From contig OX422185.1 of NCBI GenBank assembly GCA_949130485.1, positions 5,784,928 through 5,848,927 of the forward strand: 64,000 bases of DNA, written 5' to 3'. Source of the DNA: Agelas oroides (lineage: Eukaryota; Porifera; Demospongiae; Agelasida; Agelasidae). This document shows positions 33,418 to 43,785 of this stretch, piece by piece. The notes beneath the pieces were generated by a model that did not search any database, was not told the origin of the DNA, and was given only the letters and a program-made list of their open reading frames with translations. Each line of letters opens with the position of its first letter. Within the stretch, counting starts at the first letter, position 1. The translations under genes were made by a program, and so were the position numbers.

Positions 33418-34207
33418 CTGTGTATTTTGTATAATTATACATGTAAAGGGAAGTGAGAAGAAGAGAGAGCTTGAATGTTCTCAGACCTCTGTGGTTTTTT
33501 GGCCAATGGGAGAAAAACTGATTTTCTCGTCTGTCTTGTCAAGGGACCATCAAACTACCTTACTACCCTTGGTCTTTGTTTTGTATCGTGTTGTCTTGAT
33601 CTTGTGAAACATGACATTTTACTCCCTGTGGATGATATGGTTGAATCTATAGTGTTTCAGCCCCATCTTTATGGCATATGCATCCTGTATGTACAGAGCC
33701 AAATGTTATATTATATACACACAAGAAAGATAGGAAACATTTGAAGCAGAAGAGTGACAGAAAGGGGGTAGGTCTGGGGGCTTCCGTCACACCAATTATA
33801 GCACATTGACACAATTGAAGTAGATGTAGCTAGGGCTGGGATGGGTCTCAATACTGAAAAAATGTATTAAAATTCATACATGTGACTATAGTTCTATGCC
33901 GTATGCCATTAGTAAGGGCTCCGTGTAGATGACCGTGTGTGATCAGTGCGAAACCTGCTTTCAAGCTAAGTGTGCATAGTGCATACATAATTAAAACAAG
34001 TCCATCCCCCTAGGCCCACCTAACATCCAATGAATGCTTCCATGCATGCAACTTCTCTCTGTTATGGTAAGGGTTGGCTGAGATTGGATGCTCTTAGACC
34101 TGGAAACAAGGGCCATACACATTAATTTATTCACAAATGTCTGCATGAAGCTTATTGGTCCAACCATTTTATAGAATGAAGTGTATGTATTAGTGAAAAT
34201 AGCTCAC

Positions 34208-34548
34208 CAATTACATCCACTAGCCTTCTATGAGAAGCTTCTGCCAGTATCCCTCTAAAAGTCGCCAACCAAAAGTTCTTAAATGACTTATTTCCCAGCA
34301 TTGTCATGAACTTAATTGCTCTCCTGCTATCTGGATCATTTGTTGAAGAATCGATAATATCATCCCGCTCATCTTCACTGAGAATCTCAGCAGAATGGGC
34401 TTTTATAACAATTAGCCTCAAATCTCTCTGGATGCCAATGTGAACTGTGTTGTTCAGTTCTCTGACAGTCAGATACTCTGGTGTCAGCAAATCATCTGCA
34501 GTCAGTTGTGTCATCTCTACGCTCCTCATACAGTTTCTTGTAGCTCCT
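34208..34548 (-). CDS. CARD-like (Death-fold) domain exon, copy B
   Basis: A minus-strand exon of about 110 residues between a likely acceptor (cattcatgtag) and a clear donor (GTAATTG|GTGAGC). The protein has a six-helix pattern: MTQLTADDLLTPEYLTV, a helix through IVIKAHSAEILSEDERDDI, a DPDSRRAIKFMTMLG helix, KSFKNFWLATFRGIL, then ASHRRLVDVIG. The 'L-x-EDER-x-x-I ... D-x-RRAI-F ... G-KSF--F---FRGIL ... H--LVDVI' spacing resembles a CARD. CARDs pair with other CARDs in apoptosis and innate immune assemblies. It is joined to the lysine-rich last exon 790 bp downstream. 5' exons were not found. An NB-ARC gene with a Death domain shares the duplicated block, which makes a functional link tempting but unproven. 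Confidence 0.55.
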
Positions 34549-34820
34549 CTACATGAATGTGGATAACAAAATATTATATACTTCCACTCATACTCAGTGC
34601 ATGCTATATTATGCTGCTAAATCCTGCATGCATTGTACGGTACGAACTTTGGAGGTAGCTAACTATGATCGTTAACCTATACAAAACGGATCCAACTCTG
34701 AATCATAAGATATCCCTAATTTATTTACTATTGTGCTGTTTAATTCACAGATGATATACAGACATAAGGCCAAGCAAAATGATTAGTTTCTCACCCACTT
34801 CCAGGCAGAAAAAGTCATTA

Positions 34821-35952
34821 GAGTAAGTTAGCAATCATCGGACGACAGGTATATTCGGACACTCAAACGCAGAGGGAAAACTACGTAAATATTCGGCGAT
34901 ACCATAAGACTGTAGCTGAGGTACGTGGTACCTGGTGTACCAAAGATGACGCCCGCGCATTGTTTCCTGTTGGCGCTAGAAGCGATAAAATGGCCGTCCG
35001 AAAAACATCAATATTCGGAAAAGTGTATGTATTTTCAGACACTGTTGTTTGTGCCTTCTCTGAAGCTGCTTTTGGAGAGATTTTAGCATCGATACGATGC
35101 CCCAAGACCTCCCCAATTCGCAATATATTTTGGTAGCGGTAGCTGCTTTGAACACTCAGGGGCGTAGCTGAACATGGACCAGTCCGATCGATCAATAATC
35201 GGACGGTGAAATTTGTCATTTCTTGCTGTGTTGTCTCCAAACAAGTTGAAGTCTCCACCATATTAGCACCAGTAGAATCTACAGGCTCTTGGCTACATGC
35301 TGGTATTTGTCCAGAGTTTGTGCGTTGAGTAGTTCTCGAGATATTGCACGATATCGTTTGAACACACCTATATATGCTGCACATAAATCAACCAGCGTAG
35401 TTTATGGAAAGAAACATGAAATATATTTATATCTCGAGAACTACTCAACGCACAAACTCTGGACAAGTACCAGCATGAAGCCAAGAGCCTGTAGATTCTA
35501 CTGATGCTAATATGGTGGAGACTTCAACTTGTTTGGAGACAACACAGCAAGAAATGACAAATTTCACCGTCCGATTATTGATCGATCGGACTGGTCCATG
35601 TTCAGCTACGCCCCTGAGTGTTCAAAGCAGCTACCGCTACCAAAATATATTGCGAATTGGGGAGGTCTTGGGGCATCGTATCGATGCTAAAATCTCTCCA
35701 AAAGCAGCTTCAGAGAAGGCACAAACAACAGTGTCTGAAAATACATACACTTTTCCGAATATTGATGTTTTTCGGACGGCCATTTTATCGCTTCTAGCGC
35801 CAACAGGAAACAATGCGCGGGCGTCATTCTTGGTACACCAGGTACCACGTACCTCAGCTACAGTCTTATGGTATCGCCGAATATTTACGCAGTTTTCCCT
35901 CCGCGTTTGAGTGTCCGATTATACCTGTCGTCCGATGATTGCTAACTTACTC
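34821..35952. mobile_element. Foldback element 1 (1132 bp, TA target)
   Basis: Two nearly perfect 524-bp inverted arms (34821-35344 and 35429-35952) around an 84-bp loop. Ends GAGTAAGTTAGCAATCATCG and complement, flanked by TA on both sides. Matching open frames of about 130 codons run along both arms because the arms mirror each other. The protein shows no known motif. Confidence 0.9.
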
Positions 35953-36860
35953 TATATTTCTCTGGAACTGCTAAAACAGAACATTTTTCTGTCTACTACA
36001 AACCTGGTGTGACCTAGAGCCTGGCAATAAACAACAATGAAAAATAAAAACAGCTTGGCTATGTTGAAACAACTGTCTACGAAATATGCACCCGACACGG
36101 CCAAGTTGACAAACAGCAGCAAAAACGGCCTAAACTGCACAAGGTGTTATGAACAATGTAGTAGGTGTGGCAGAAGCATGTGGGGCAGGGATAATAAACT
36201 AACAACCTAATTTGCCTCGCCTAACTGACCTAATTTTTTACCTTTAAGTTGAGCATGCAGTGTATGAGGTTTCAACCCTTTCGGACTCTTTGCCGGCCCA
36301 CTCCCAACCAGTAGGAAGCGAACACAATGGAAACCATCTGCTAGTTCATAATTTAGTGAATCAGTTAATGTAATCAAGACATAGTACTCACATGCATACG
36401 CTCAGATTTGACGCCTGTTTCATTCTCTGGGCTGTGTGAGCCAGCTTTAGCTTGATTTGATATTCTATGGTCTTCACACCATTATTCTCTACATTGAGAT
36501 TGACATAATATAGCTAACCACACATTCCTTCTCTAGTAAATGGTCTGAAGAGAAACTTTAGAGAAAGCAGTAGTGTCAGCTACCTTACTGACTGAATATG
36601 AGTTAGCTGAACAGCTCAATATACCTGATATTGTCCTTACTGCGTAGCTACCAGAATAATATAGTTCAGTCAAGTTTCTCCAAGCAAACAAACCATCATG
36701 TGACTATTGCCATGACATCACTATCTTTCCCCAAAATCCCTCAAGTTTTTATAAGTACATAACCAAACATTTCCGTTTTGGTTGCATGCCAAGATGTTTG
36801 TCATCAGAACATGAGCTACTGCATAAATGACAACACAACTGTCCACTGATTTCTTACCTA
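35953..36860. other. Block B host sequence, no gene seen
   Basis: Positions 36470-36800 align with 12530-12870 of block A. The segment 35953-36465 has no counterpart there and shows nothing recognisable. Confidence 0.4.
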
Positions 36861-36894
36861 CGTATGTATGTATGTATGTATGTATGTATGTATA
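36861..36894. repeat. Microsatellite (GTAT)n
   Basis: About eight perfect gtat units, the counterpart of the longer array at 12942-13087. Confidence 0.9.
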
Positions 36895-36995
36895 GTGCCA
36901 GGGTTGTAGTAATTGAATTCTGGCATGCTTTTGTTGATTATAATTACTTGAGCCTGAATTGTCAATTAATACAATTACCAAGGTTACTACAAGTA

Positions 36996-37046
36996 TAGCC
37001 TCGTTCCCAGGCGCTCGAAAAATCCAACTTTTCGAGCGCCTGGGCA
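36996..37046. mobile_element. Short hairpin element (51 bp), member 2, target of a nested insertion
   Basis: TAGCCTCGTTCCCAGGCGCTC on the left pairs with its complement ending CACGAGGCTA. The left 9-bp flank is ctacaagta (36987-36995). The right flank is found only after skipping foldback element 2: ttacaggta at 41749-41757, differing at two bases. So a larger element inserted into the TA at this hairpin's right end. Confidence 0.75.
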
Positions 37047-38315
37047 CGAGGCTAGAGTAAGTTAGCAATCATCGGACGACAGGTATATTCGGACACTCAA
37101 ACGCGGAGGGAAAACTGCGTAAACATTCGGCGATACCACAAGACTGTAGCTGAGGTACGTGGTACCTGGTGTACCAAGAATGACGCCCGCGCATTGTTTC
37201 CTGTTGGCGCTAGAAGCGATAAAATGGCCGTCCGAAAAACATCAATATTCGGAAAAGTGTATGTATTTTCAGACACTGTTGTTTGTGCCTTCTCTGAAGC
37301 TGCTTTTGGAGAGATTTTAGCATCGATACGATGCCCCAAGACCTCCCCAATTCGCAATATATTTTGGTAGCGGTAGCTGCTTTGAACACTCAGGGGCGCA
37401 ACTGAACATGGACCAGTCCGATTCGATCGATATCGGACGGTGAAATTTGTCATTTCTTGCTGTGTTGTCTCCAAACAAGTTGAAGTCTCCACCATATTAG
37501 CATCAGTAGAATCTACAGGCTCTTGGCTACATGCTGGTATTTGTCCGGTGTTTGTGCGTTGAGTAGTTCTCGAGATATTGCACGATATCGTTTGAACTCA
37601 CCTATTTATGCTGCACATAAATCAACCAGCGTAGTTTATGGAAAGAAACATGAAATATATTTATATCTCGAGAACTACTCATCGCACAAACTCCGGACAA
37701 GTACCAGCATGTAGCCAAGAGCCTGTAGATTCTACTGATGCTAATATGGTGGAGACTTCAACTTGTTTGGAGGCAACACAGCAAGAAATGACAAATTTCA
37801 CCGTCCGATATCGATCGAATCGGACTGGTCCATGTTCAGCTGCGCCCCTGAGTGTTCAAAGCAGCTACCGCTACCAAAATATATTGCGAATTGGGGAGGT
37901 CTTGGGGCATCGTATCGATGCTAAAATCTCTCCAAAAGCAGCTTCAGAGAAGGCACAAACAACAGTGTCTGAAAATACATACAATTTTCCGAATATTGAT
38001 GTTTTTCGGACGGCCATTTTATCGCTTCTAGCGCCGACAGGAAACAATGCGCGGGCGTCATTTTTGGTACACCAGGTCGATACGATGCCCCAAGACCTCC
38101 CCATCGCTTGTTTGGAGGCAACACAGCAAGAAATGACAAGTAACTTGAAGCCCCGTCCGTAGCCGAACATTCCAAGGGTCCATTGAGTTTACTGTTTGTC
38201 GACCCTAACGACCCAGGCCTACCCTAACGATACGCGGTATCGAGCAGTGTGAAAAGCTCTTGCAGCAGAAATACGAGGGGACGAGACTAGAGAGAAAGAG
38301 TACACGGAAGGGAAG

Positions 38316-38705
38316 ATGGTAAACTGTTGCCGATGTAACAGAACTGGCAGCTGTCGCAACTGTGCCTGTGTAAAGGCTGGCAGGTCATGCCAAAGTTGCT
38401 TGCCCAGTCGCCTCGGTCACTGTTTGAACGATACTGGTTCTTCCTCACCTGACCAACCCTCCGGGACTCCTACAACCACACCCTCATTGAACGCCTCCCC
38501 AAATGGGTCACATGATGACACGCCTCCCACCCTTACCCCAACCAGCACCCCTCACTCCCCCGCTCACTCACACACCACATATTTGACTCCTAAGTCTGGA
38601 CCTGTAAGAGATGTGGATCTCGGGCCCCTCTTTTACTCCAGCATCCAATCCGACATTTACATGGGGAAGCCACAATTCCGAATCATTCAGACAAGCACTA
38701 GATGA
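38316..38705 (+). CDS. Retrotransposon N-terminal Cys-rich region
   Basis: ATG at 38316 opens a frame with a tight cysteine array (CCRCNRTGSCRNCACVKAG, then CQSCLPSRLGHC) resembling CXC/tesmin-type zinc-binding repeats, followed by a Pro/Ser/Thr-rich linker. It probably binds the element's nucleic acid. The coding sequence passes into the +1 frame after about 38611-38690 by a frameshift. Confidence 0.6.
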   Translation: MVNCCRCNRTGSCRNCACVKAGRSCQSCLPSRLGHCLNDTGSSSPDQPSGTPTTTPSLNASPNGSHDDTPPTLTPTSTPHSPAHSHTTYLTPKSGPVRDVDLGPLFYSSIQSDIYMGKPQFRIIQTSTR

Positions 38706-41498
38706 AACATACACGGAGATCAGACATTGGAGACCTAATCAATTCAAGCTGCCACAAGGAAAGGCCGGAAAGCACTTTGTCTCTGAGCTCGCAAAATTAT
38801 ACAAAGCCTTTGCAACTCGCTCTGCCCTGGAAGGCGTTGCTCTGAAAGCTGCCACGGTCCTCCCCATCCTTGCCCTGCAGAAACCCTCTCGCTCTTCCAA
38901 AAACAAAGACCATGTTGCCTGCCTTGAGAGAAGGATGCCTTTGTGACTGGATGGTAATTTGGCTGAGCTCCTATCGGAAGGAAGAACAATTCAGTGTCGC
39001 TTACCAACAGCACCTTCAAGTTCCAAGGAGGTGGCTTCTGATCCAGCAAGAGCATTTGCAAAGAAAATGTTTCAAGGGAAGACAAAAGCAGCACTTGACC
39101 ATTTAAGGAACAAGGAGAAGGGTGGAGTGATGCAGCTTGACGATCAGATACCCAGCGGACCTGGTGCAACCATGACTGTAAGAGAAGTCTTGCTTGACAA
39201 ACACCCCCCCGGCCAACCGGCTGACCCCAACTCTGTGGTTGCTGATGAGGCCCCCCCGGTACATGACATCCTGTTCGATCCCATTGATGCCACCCTGATC
39301 AGGACAGCTGCCCTAAAGACATCAGGGTCCGCTGGACCTTCTGGGTTGGATGCCTACAGTTGGAGAAGGCTATGTACTTGCCACCAACAAGCCTCCAGAG
39401 ATCTCTGCCAGGCATTAGCTGAAGTGGCCAAACGCCTATGTACACAATTCGTTGATCCAGCTTCAGTTGCTCCCTTCTTGGCTTGCCGTTTGATCGCACT
39501 TGACAAGAACCCGGGTGTCAGACCAATCGGAGTTTGTGACACAGTGAGACGCATAATTGCCAAAGCGATCCTGATGACCATCCGAAGTGACGTCCTTGAC
39601 ATGGCTGGCTCCTTGCAATTATGTGCCGGTCAGATCAGTGGCACAGAGGCTGCAGTTCATGCCGTCCGTTCCTATTTTGAACCAATGAGTGTGAAGCAAT
39701 TCTCCTGGTGGACACTAGCAACGCTTTCAATGCCCTTAACAGGCAGACAGCACTCAGGAACATCAGGCGCCTGTGCCCAGCTCTGGCCACTGTGTTGATA
39801 AATTCCTACAGAGCTGAGGCTGATCTCCTTGTGGATGGCGACGTAATCAAGTCAAGAGAGGGTACCACCCAAGGAGATCCTCTTGCTATGCCGATGTATG
39901 CCATTGCCACAATCCCACTGATCAAAAGGCTAAGTGCAAGTGCAACTGTCAACCAGGTATGGTACGCAGATGATGCTGCTGGCATGGGGCGGATTGATCA
40001 GACTCGCTTATGGTGGGATAAGCTTGTCGAGCTAGGGCCTGGTTTTGGCTACTATGCCAATGCCTCAAAGACATGGCTAATCACCAAGGAAGCCCATCAC
40101 CAGAAAGCCATTGAAGCCTTTTCAGGCACCGGAGTGAAAGTTACATCTTGTGGAAGACCCTACCTCGGGTCTCCTATTGGGTCTAGGGCTTTTATTGAAT
40201 CATTTGTGGAAGACAAAGTGAAGCTCTGGGCTGCAGAGCTGGACAGTCTTTCCTGCTTTGCAAAAACACAACCACATGCTGCGTACTCTGCTTTCACGCA
40301 TGGCCTGACATCGATTTGGTCTTACCTAATTAGAACAACTCCGGAAATTGGGCACCTGCTTCAGCCATTGGAGGACATCATAAGAATGAAGCTGATTCCC
40401 GTGCTGACCGACAGAGCTCCACCCAATGATGTGGAAAGGAACCTTCTTGCTCTGCCAGCCAGGCTAGGAGGCATAGGCGTTTCTAATCCAGCCACTGACA
40501 CACAATCGATCTTTTCAGCGTCAACCAGGATCTCGGAGCCCCTGAAAGATGCTATCCTTGCCAAGGTTCCAGTTTACTCCTATGACATGTGGGCTAGTCA
40601 AGTTGCTGCCAGGTCCGAAGTTCACAAGCTCAGACGTCAGCAGTCGGAACAACAATCCGAGACCTTAAAGCAAATCCTACCTGACTCCCAAAAACGGGCC
40701 ATGGAACTTGCCTCTGAAAAGGGTGCTTCTACCTGGCTAACGACCCTTGCGGTGGAAGAATTCGGATTCACCCTACATAAGAGTGCTTTCCATGACGCTC
40801 TCGCCTTGAGGTATGGCTGGAAACCCAATCGCACACCTCAGTACTGTGCCTGTAGTTCAGCGTTTTCAGTGGAGCACGCCCTATCCTGTCCCAAAGGAGG
40901 TTTCCCAACGATTCGCCACAACGAGATAAGAGACCTGACTGCCTCCCTGCTGACGGAAGTATGTCATGAAGTCAGCATCGAGCCAGACTTGCAGCCTATC
41001 TCAGGAGAAATCTTCCACAGGGCCTCAACCAACATACAGGATGGAGCCAGATTGGATGTCGCCATGAGTGGCTTTTGGGGGGGCAGGTATGAGAGATCCT
41101 TCTGTGACGTGAGGGTCTTCAACCCTCATGCTCCCTCCAACAGAAACAGCAACCTCGCCTCATGCTACAGGAGACACGAAAGGCTGAAGAAGAATTCCTA
41201 TGAGCAAAGAATTAGAGATATTGAGCATGCTTCCTTCACGCCTTTGATCTTCTCAGCGACAGGAGGACTCGGAAACGAGGCCAAGACATTCTACAAGAGG
41301 CTTGCATCACTCTTCGCTTCAAAGTGGGACAACTCGTACAGCTCCACGATGGCCTGGCTGAGGTGCCGCCTCACCTTCTCACTCTTGAGATCCTCAATCA
41401 GATGCATCCGGGGAGCCCGCTCACACTCAGGCTTTCCTGTCAGAGCCCCGCCAGTGGATCTGGTGAGGGTGGAAGCCAGCCTCACATCCACCTGTTGA
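38611..41498 (+). pseudogene. Retrotransposon reverse transcriptase and C-terminal endonuclease-like region
   Basis: Read in three pieces: 38611-38946 (ending at an in-frame TGA), 38959-39798 in the same frame, then a shift near 39700 into 39708-41498. RT signatures: SGPSGLDAYSWRRL, LIALDKNPGVRPIGVCD, DTSNAFNALNR, TTQGDPLAMPMYA and the catalytic WYADDAAG. The C-terminal part has a C-x-C...H...C cluster (CACSSAFSVEHALSCPKGG), then RHNEIRD and a DGARLDVAMSGF ... ERSFCDVRVF stretch that resembles the PD-(D/E)XK restriction-like endonuclease of R2-type elements. Exact clade not identified. Similar polyproteins are abundant in cnidarian and sponge genomes by my recollection. Confidence 0.75.
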
Positions 41499-41989
41499 AC
41501 AGTTTTCACCTGCCCTAATAAACTATATTGCTTCTGCAGTTTTTTCCTCTCTTGTTTTATATATATATATATTCTTAACCCTAACAAGTCCTTCCTCGTA
41601 TTGTATATCATGGCACTTGTATGACAGTTTGGTTCCCACCACGTACCTCAGCTACAGTCTTGTGGTATCGCCGAATGTTTACGCAGTTTTCCCTCCGCGT
41701 TTGAGTGTCCGAATATACCTGTCGTCCGATGATTGCTAACTTACTCTATTACAGGTAATGATTACAATTACAAAATGAGAACCACATTGTCAAAGTAGTC
41801 ATGAATTGGTAATTGTGCTGACTAAGCATGCTCTTGCCACATGCACATAGCTAGTCAGCTAGGTGTGGTGATTTTGCCAGTATCGTAATCCAACCTGTAT
41901 TGCATGGTTATTACTATCCACTGGACATGCTTTTTGTTTCAGCATTACAAATTACAGCGCAAAGTTGTTTTGAGGTGAAATTACCAATC

Positions 41990-42279
41990 ATAAATCACTG
42001 TGTTTGAAAACTTTAATCCTCCTCCTTGTGTCATGTATGAATCAGGGTTGTAGTAATTGCAAAGCTAAAGTAATGACTGTGCAATATGAAAAACGGCCAA
42101 TGACGCCATGCACTTCTGCTTCTTTCGGCATTTGGATACTTTCTACATTTATTTATGTGGCTCTTATTATAAGTTTCACAAGCACACATCATGGCAGCAG
42201 AGTATGAAGATGTTTTGATGGAGAAGGGAAATCAGGTGTGACTAACGATATTACAAGACAGATAATACAAGACAGATAT
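41990..42279 (+). other. End of block B; possible short first exon
   Basis: An ATG at 42191 begins MAAEYEDVLMEKGNQ, followed by GTGTGA, a possible donor. Block A at about 13635 has the related VYEDVLMKEPKG without the same ATG. This may be a first exon, or nothing. Confidence 0.2.
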
Positions 42280-43329
42280 TTCAAGACAATACATCAGGTT
42301 TCATTGTCCAGTTCGTTGCATTTCAAGACAATACATCAGGTTTCATTGTCCAGTTCGTTGCATTTCAAGACAATACATCAGCTTTCATTGTCCAGTTCGT
42401 TGCATTTCAAGACAATACATCAGCTTTCATTGTCCAGTTCGTTGCATTTCAAGACAATACATCAGCTTTCATTGTCCAGTTCGTTACATTTCAAGACAAT
42501 ACATCAGGTTTCATTGTCCAGTTCGTTGCATTTCAAGACAATACATCAGGTTTCATCGTCCAGTTCGTTGCATTTCAAGACAATACATCAGGTTTCATCG
42601 TCCAGTTCGTTGCATTTCAAGACAATACATCAGGTTTCATTGTCCAGTTCGTTGCATTTCAAGACAATACATCAGCTTTCATTGTCCAGTTCGTTACATT
42701 TCAAGACAATACATCAGCTTTCATTGTCCAGTTCGCTGCATTTCAAGACAATACATCAGGTTTCATTGTCCAGTTCGCTGCATTTCAAGACAATACATCA
42801 GCTTTCATTGTCCAGTTCGCTGCATTTCAAGACAATACATCAGGTTTCATTGTCCAGTTCGCTGCATTTCAAGACAATACATCAGCTTTCATTGTCCAGT
42901 TCGTTGCATTTCAAGACAATACATCAGCTTTCATTGTCCAGTTCGTTGCATTTCAAGACAATACATCAGCTTTCATTGTCCAGTTCGTTGCATTTCAAGA
43001 CAATACATCAGCTTTCATTGTCCAGTTCGTTGCATTTCAAGACAATACATCAGCTTTCATTGTCCAGTTCGTTGCATTTCAAGACAATACATCAGCTTTC
43101 ATTGTCCAGTTCGTTGCATTTCAAGACAATACATCAGGTTTCATTGTCCAGTTCGTTGCATTACAAGACAATACATCAGCTTTCATTGTCCAGTTCGTTG
43201 CATTTCAAGACAATACATCAGGTTTCATTGTCCAGTTCGTTGCATTTCAAGACAATACATCAGGTTTCATTGTCCAGTTCGTTACATTTCAAGACAATAC
43301 ATCAGGTTTCATTGTCCAGTTCGTTACAG
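42280..43329 (+). repeat. Minisatellite, 42-bp unit, 25 copies, open in one frame
   Basis: Exactly 25 head-to-tail 42-bp units (tttcaagacaatacatcagg plus tttcattgtccagttcgttg plus ca). As 42 is a multiple of three, one frame stays open for 366 codons: FKTIHQ[V/L]SLSSSLH repeated. Variants: G/C in the Val/Leu codon, T/C giving Leu or Ser (two adjacent units), TTG/TTA/CTG at one leucine codon, and one F-to-Y. Variant units occur in runs, as after recent unequal exchange. There is no convincing start context, splice site or second domain, so I call it a satellite and not a gene. Confidence 0.9.
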
Positions 43330-43405
43330 CTCGTTTGATCAAGGCTACTAATTATGATGCCGGCATAATCTACACCTCCCTAGGGTTCATGCCAAGTCTT
43401 TTGCA

Positions 43406-43764
43406 TGTTCTTGCTGTGTACAGCAAAGATTGAGGTTTATAAAGACGTGTTCAAGCATAGTGACATCTGTAGTATCTTGAACAATGTAATATCTTAGCCA
43501 CAACTGATTCAAGTCTAGGTACACTCAACAATACACACAGTGCTGTGTTACAATAAAAACATCTTACCTAACTAGAGGCTACATAGCAACCAGGCTAGAA
43601 TTACAAGTAAACAGGAAAACATGAACCTTATCACTCTAGCAAGATACAATGATAATTAGTGCTAACTAGCCTACCAGACGATTTACATAACACATTAATA
43701 ATGTCCCAAACTAAAAAGATACATTAACTAAAAATAGGTACAGTTCAGAGATCAGGCTATCACA
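43406..43764 (-). repeat. Probable 3' LTR of the Ty3/gypsy element
   Basis: Read on the minus strand, it starts TGTGATAGCC directly after a purine tract (aagaggggggaag, 43765-43778) and can end ...CAAGAACA at 43406, giving TG...CA ends and 359 bp. A TATA-like tttataaa lies at about 43438. No second LTR was found, so the outer limit is tentative. Confidence 0.5.
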
Positions 43765-43785
43765 CTTCCCCCCTCTTAGCAAAAG

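Larger units (their letters stand above)
38140..41636 (+). mobile_element. Non-LTR retrotransposon with Cys-rich first ORF (damaged)
   Basis: Begins with a GC-moderate leader of about 170 bp, then a Cys-rich ORF, an RT ORF and a restriction-like endonuclease-like end, then a short 3' tail with AATAAA and a (TA)n tract near 41560. No LTRs are seen. It is inserted in foldback element 2. The copy is inactive: two frameshifts and one in-frame stop separate its reading frames. Confidence 0.8.
37047..41746. mobile_element. Foldback element 2 carrying a nested retrotransposon
   Basis: Same family as 34821-35952. Left arm 37047 to about 37570, loop, right arm to about 38075, then an interruption of about 3.5 kb, then the rest of the right arm at about 41640-41746. 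TA flanks it (37045-37046, 41747-41748). At the left break (about 38075-38140) short scrambled pieces of the arm are present in both orientations, as expected from imprecise integration. Confidence 0.85.
31280..42240 (+). repeat. Segmental duplication, block B (pair of 9415-13660)
   Basis: Aligned to block A in order and orientation. Similarity is broken by the hAT-type MITE (31493-31831), a 142-bp local duplication (31963-32246), two foldback elements (34821-35952 and 37047-41746) and the non-LTR retrotransposon inside the second. The remaining host sequence is about the same length as block A. Confidence 0.85.

Noticed and set aside
35512-35910. 132-residue frame and its twins at 34881-35384, 37097-37495 and 37638-38162 as genes
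   Set aside because: They are mirror images created by the inverted arms of the foldback elements and have no known motif. Kept as a finding to test, not as genes.
42238-43338. CRISPR-like array or a genuine 366-residue gene
   Set aside because: The repeats are contiguous 42-bp units without unique spacers, which excludes CRISPR. The lack of a start context or any other domain argues against a gene.
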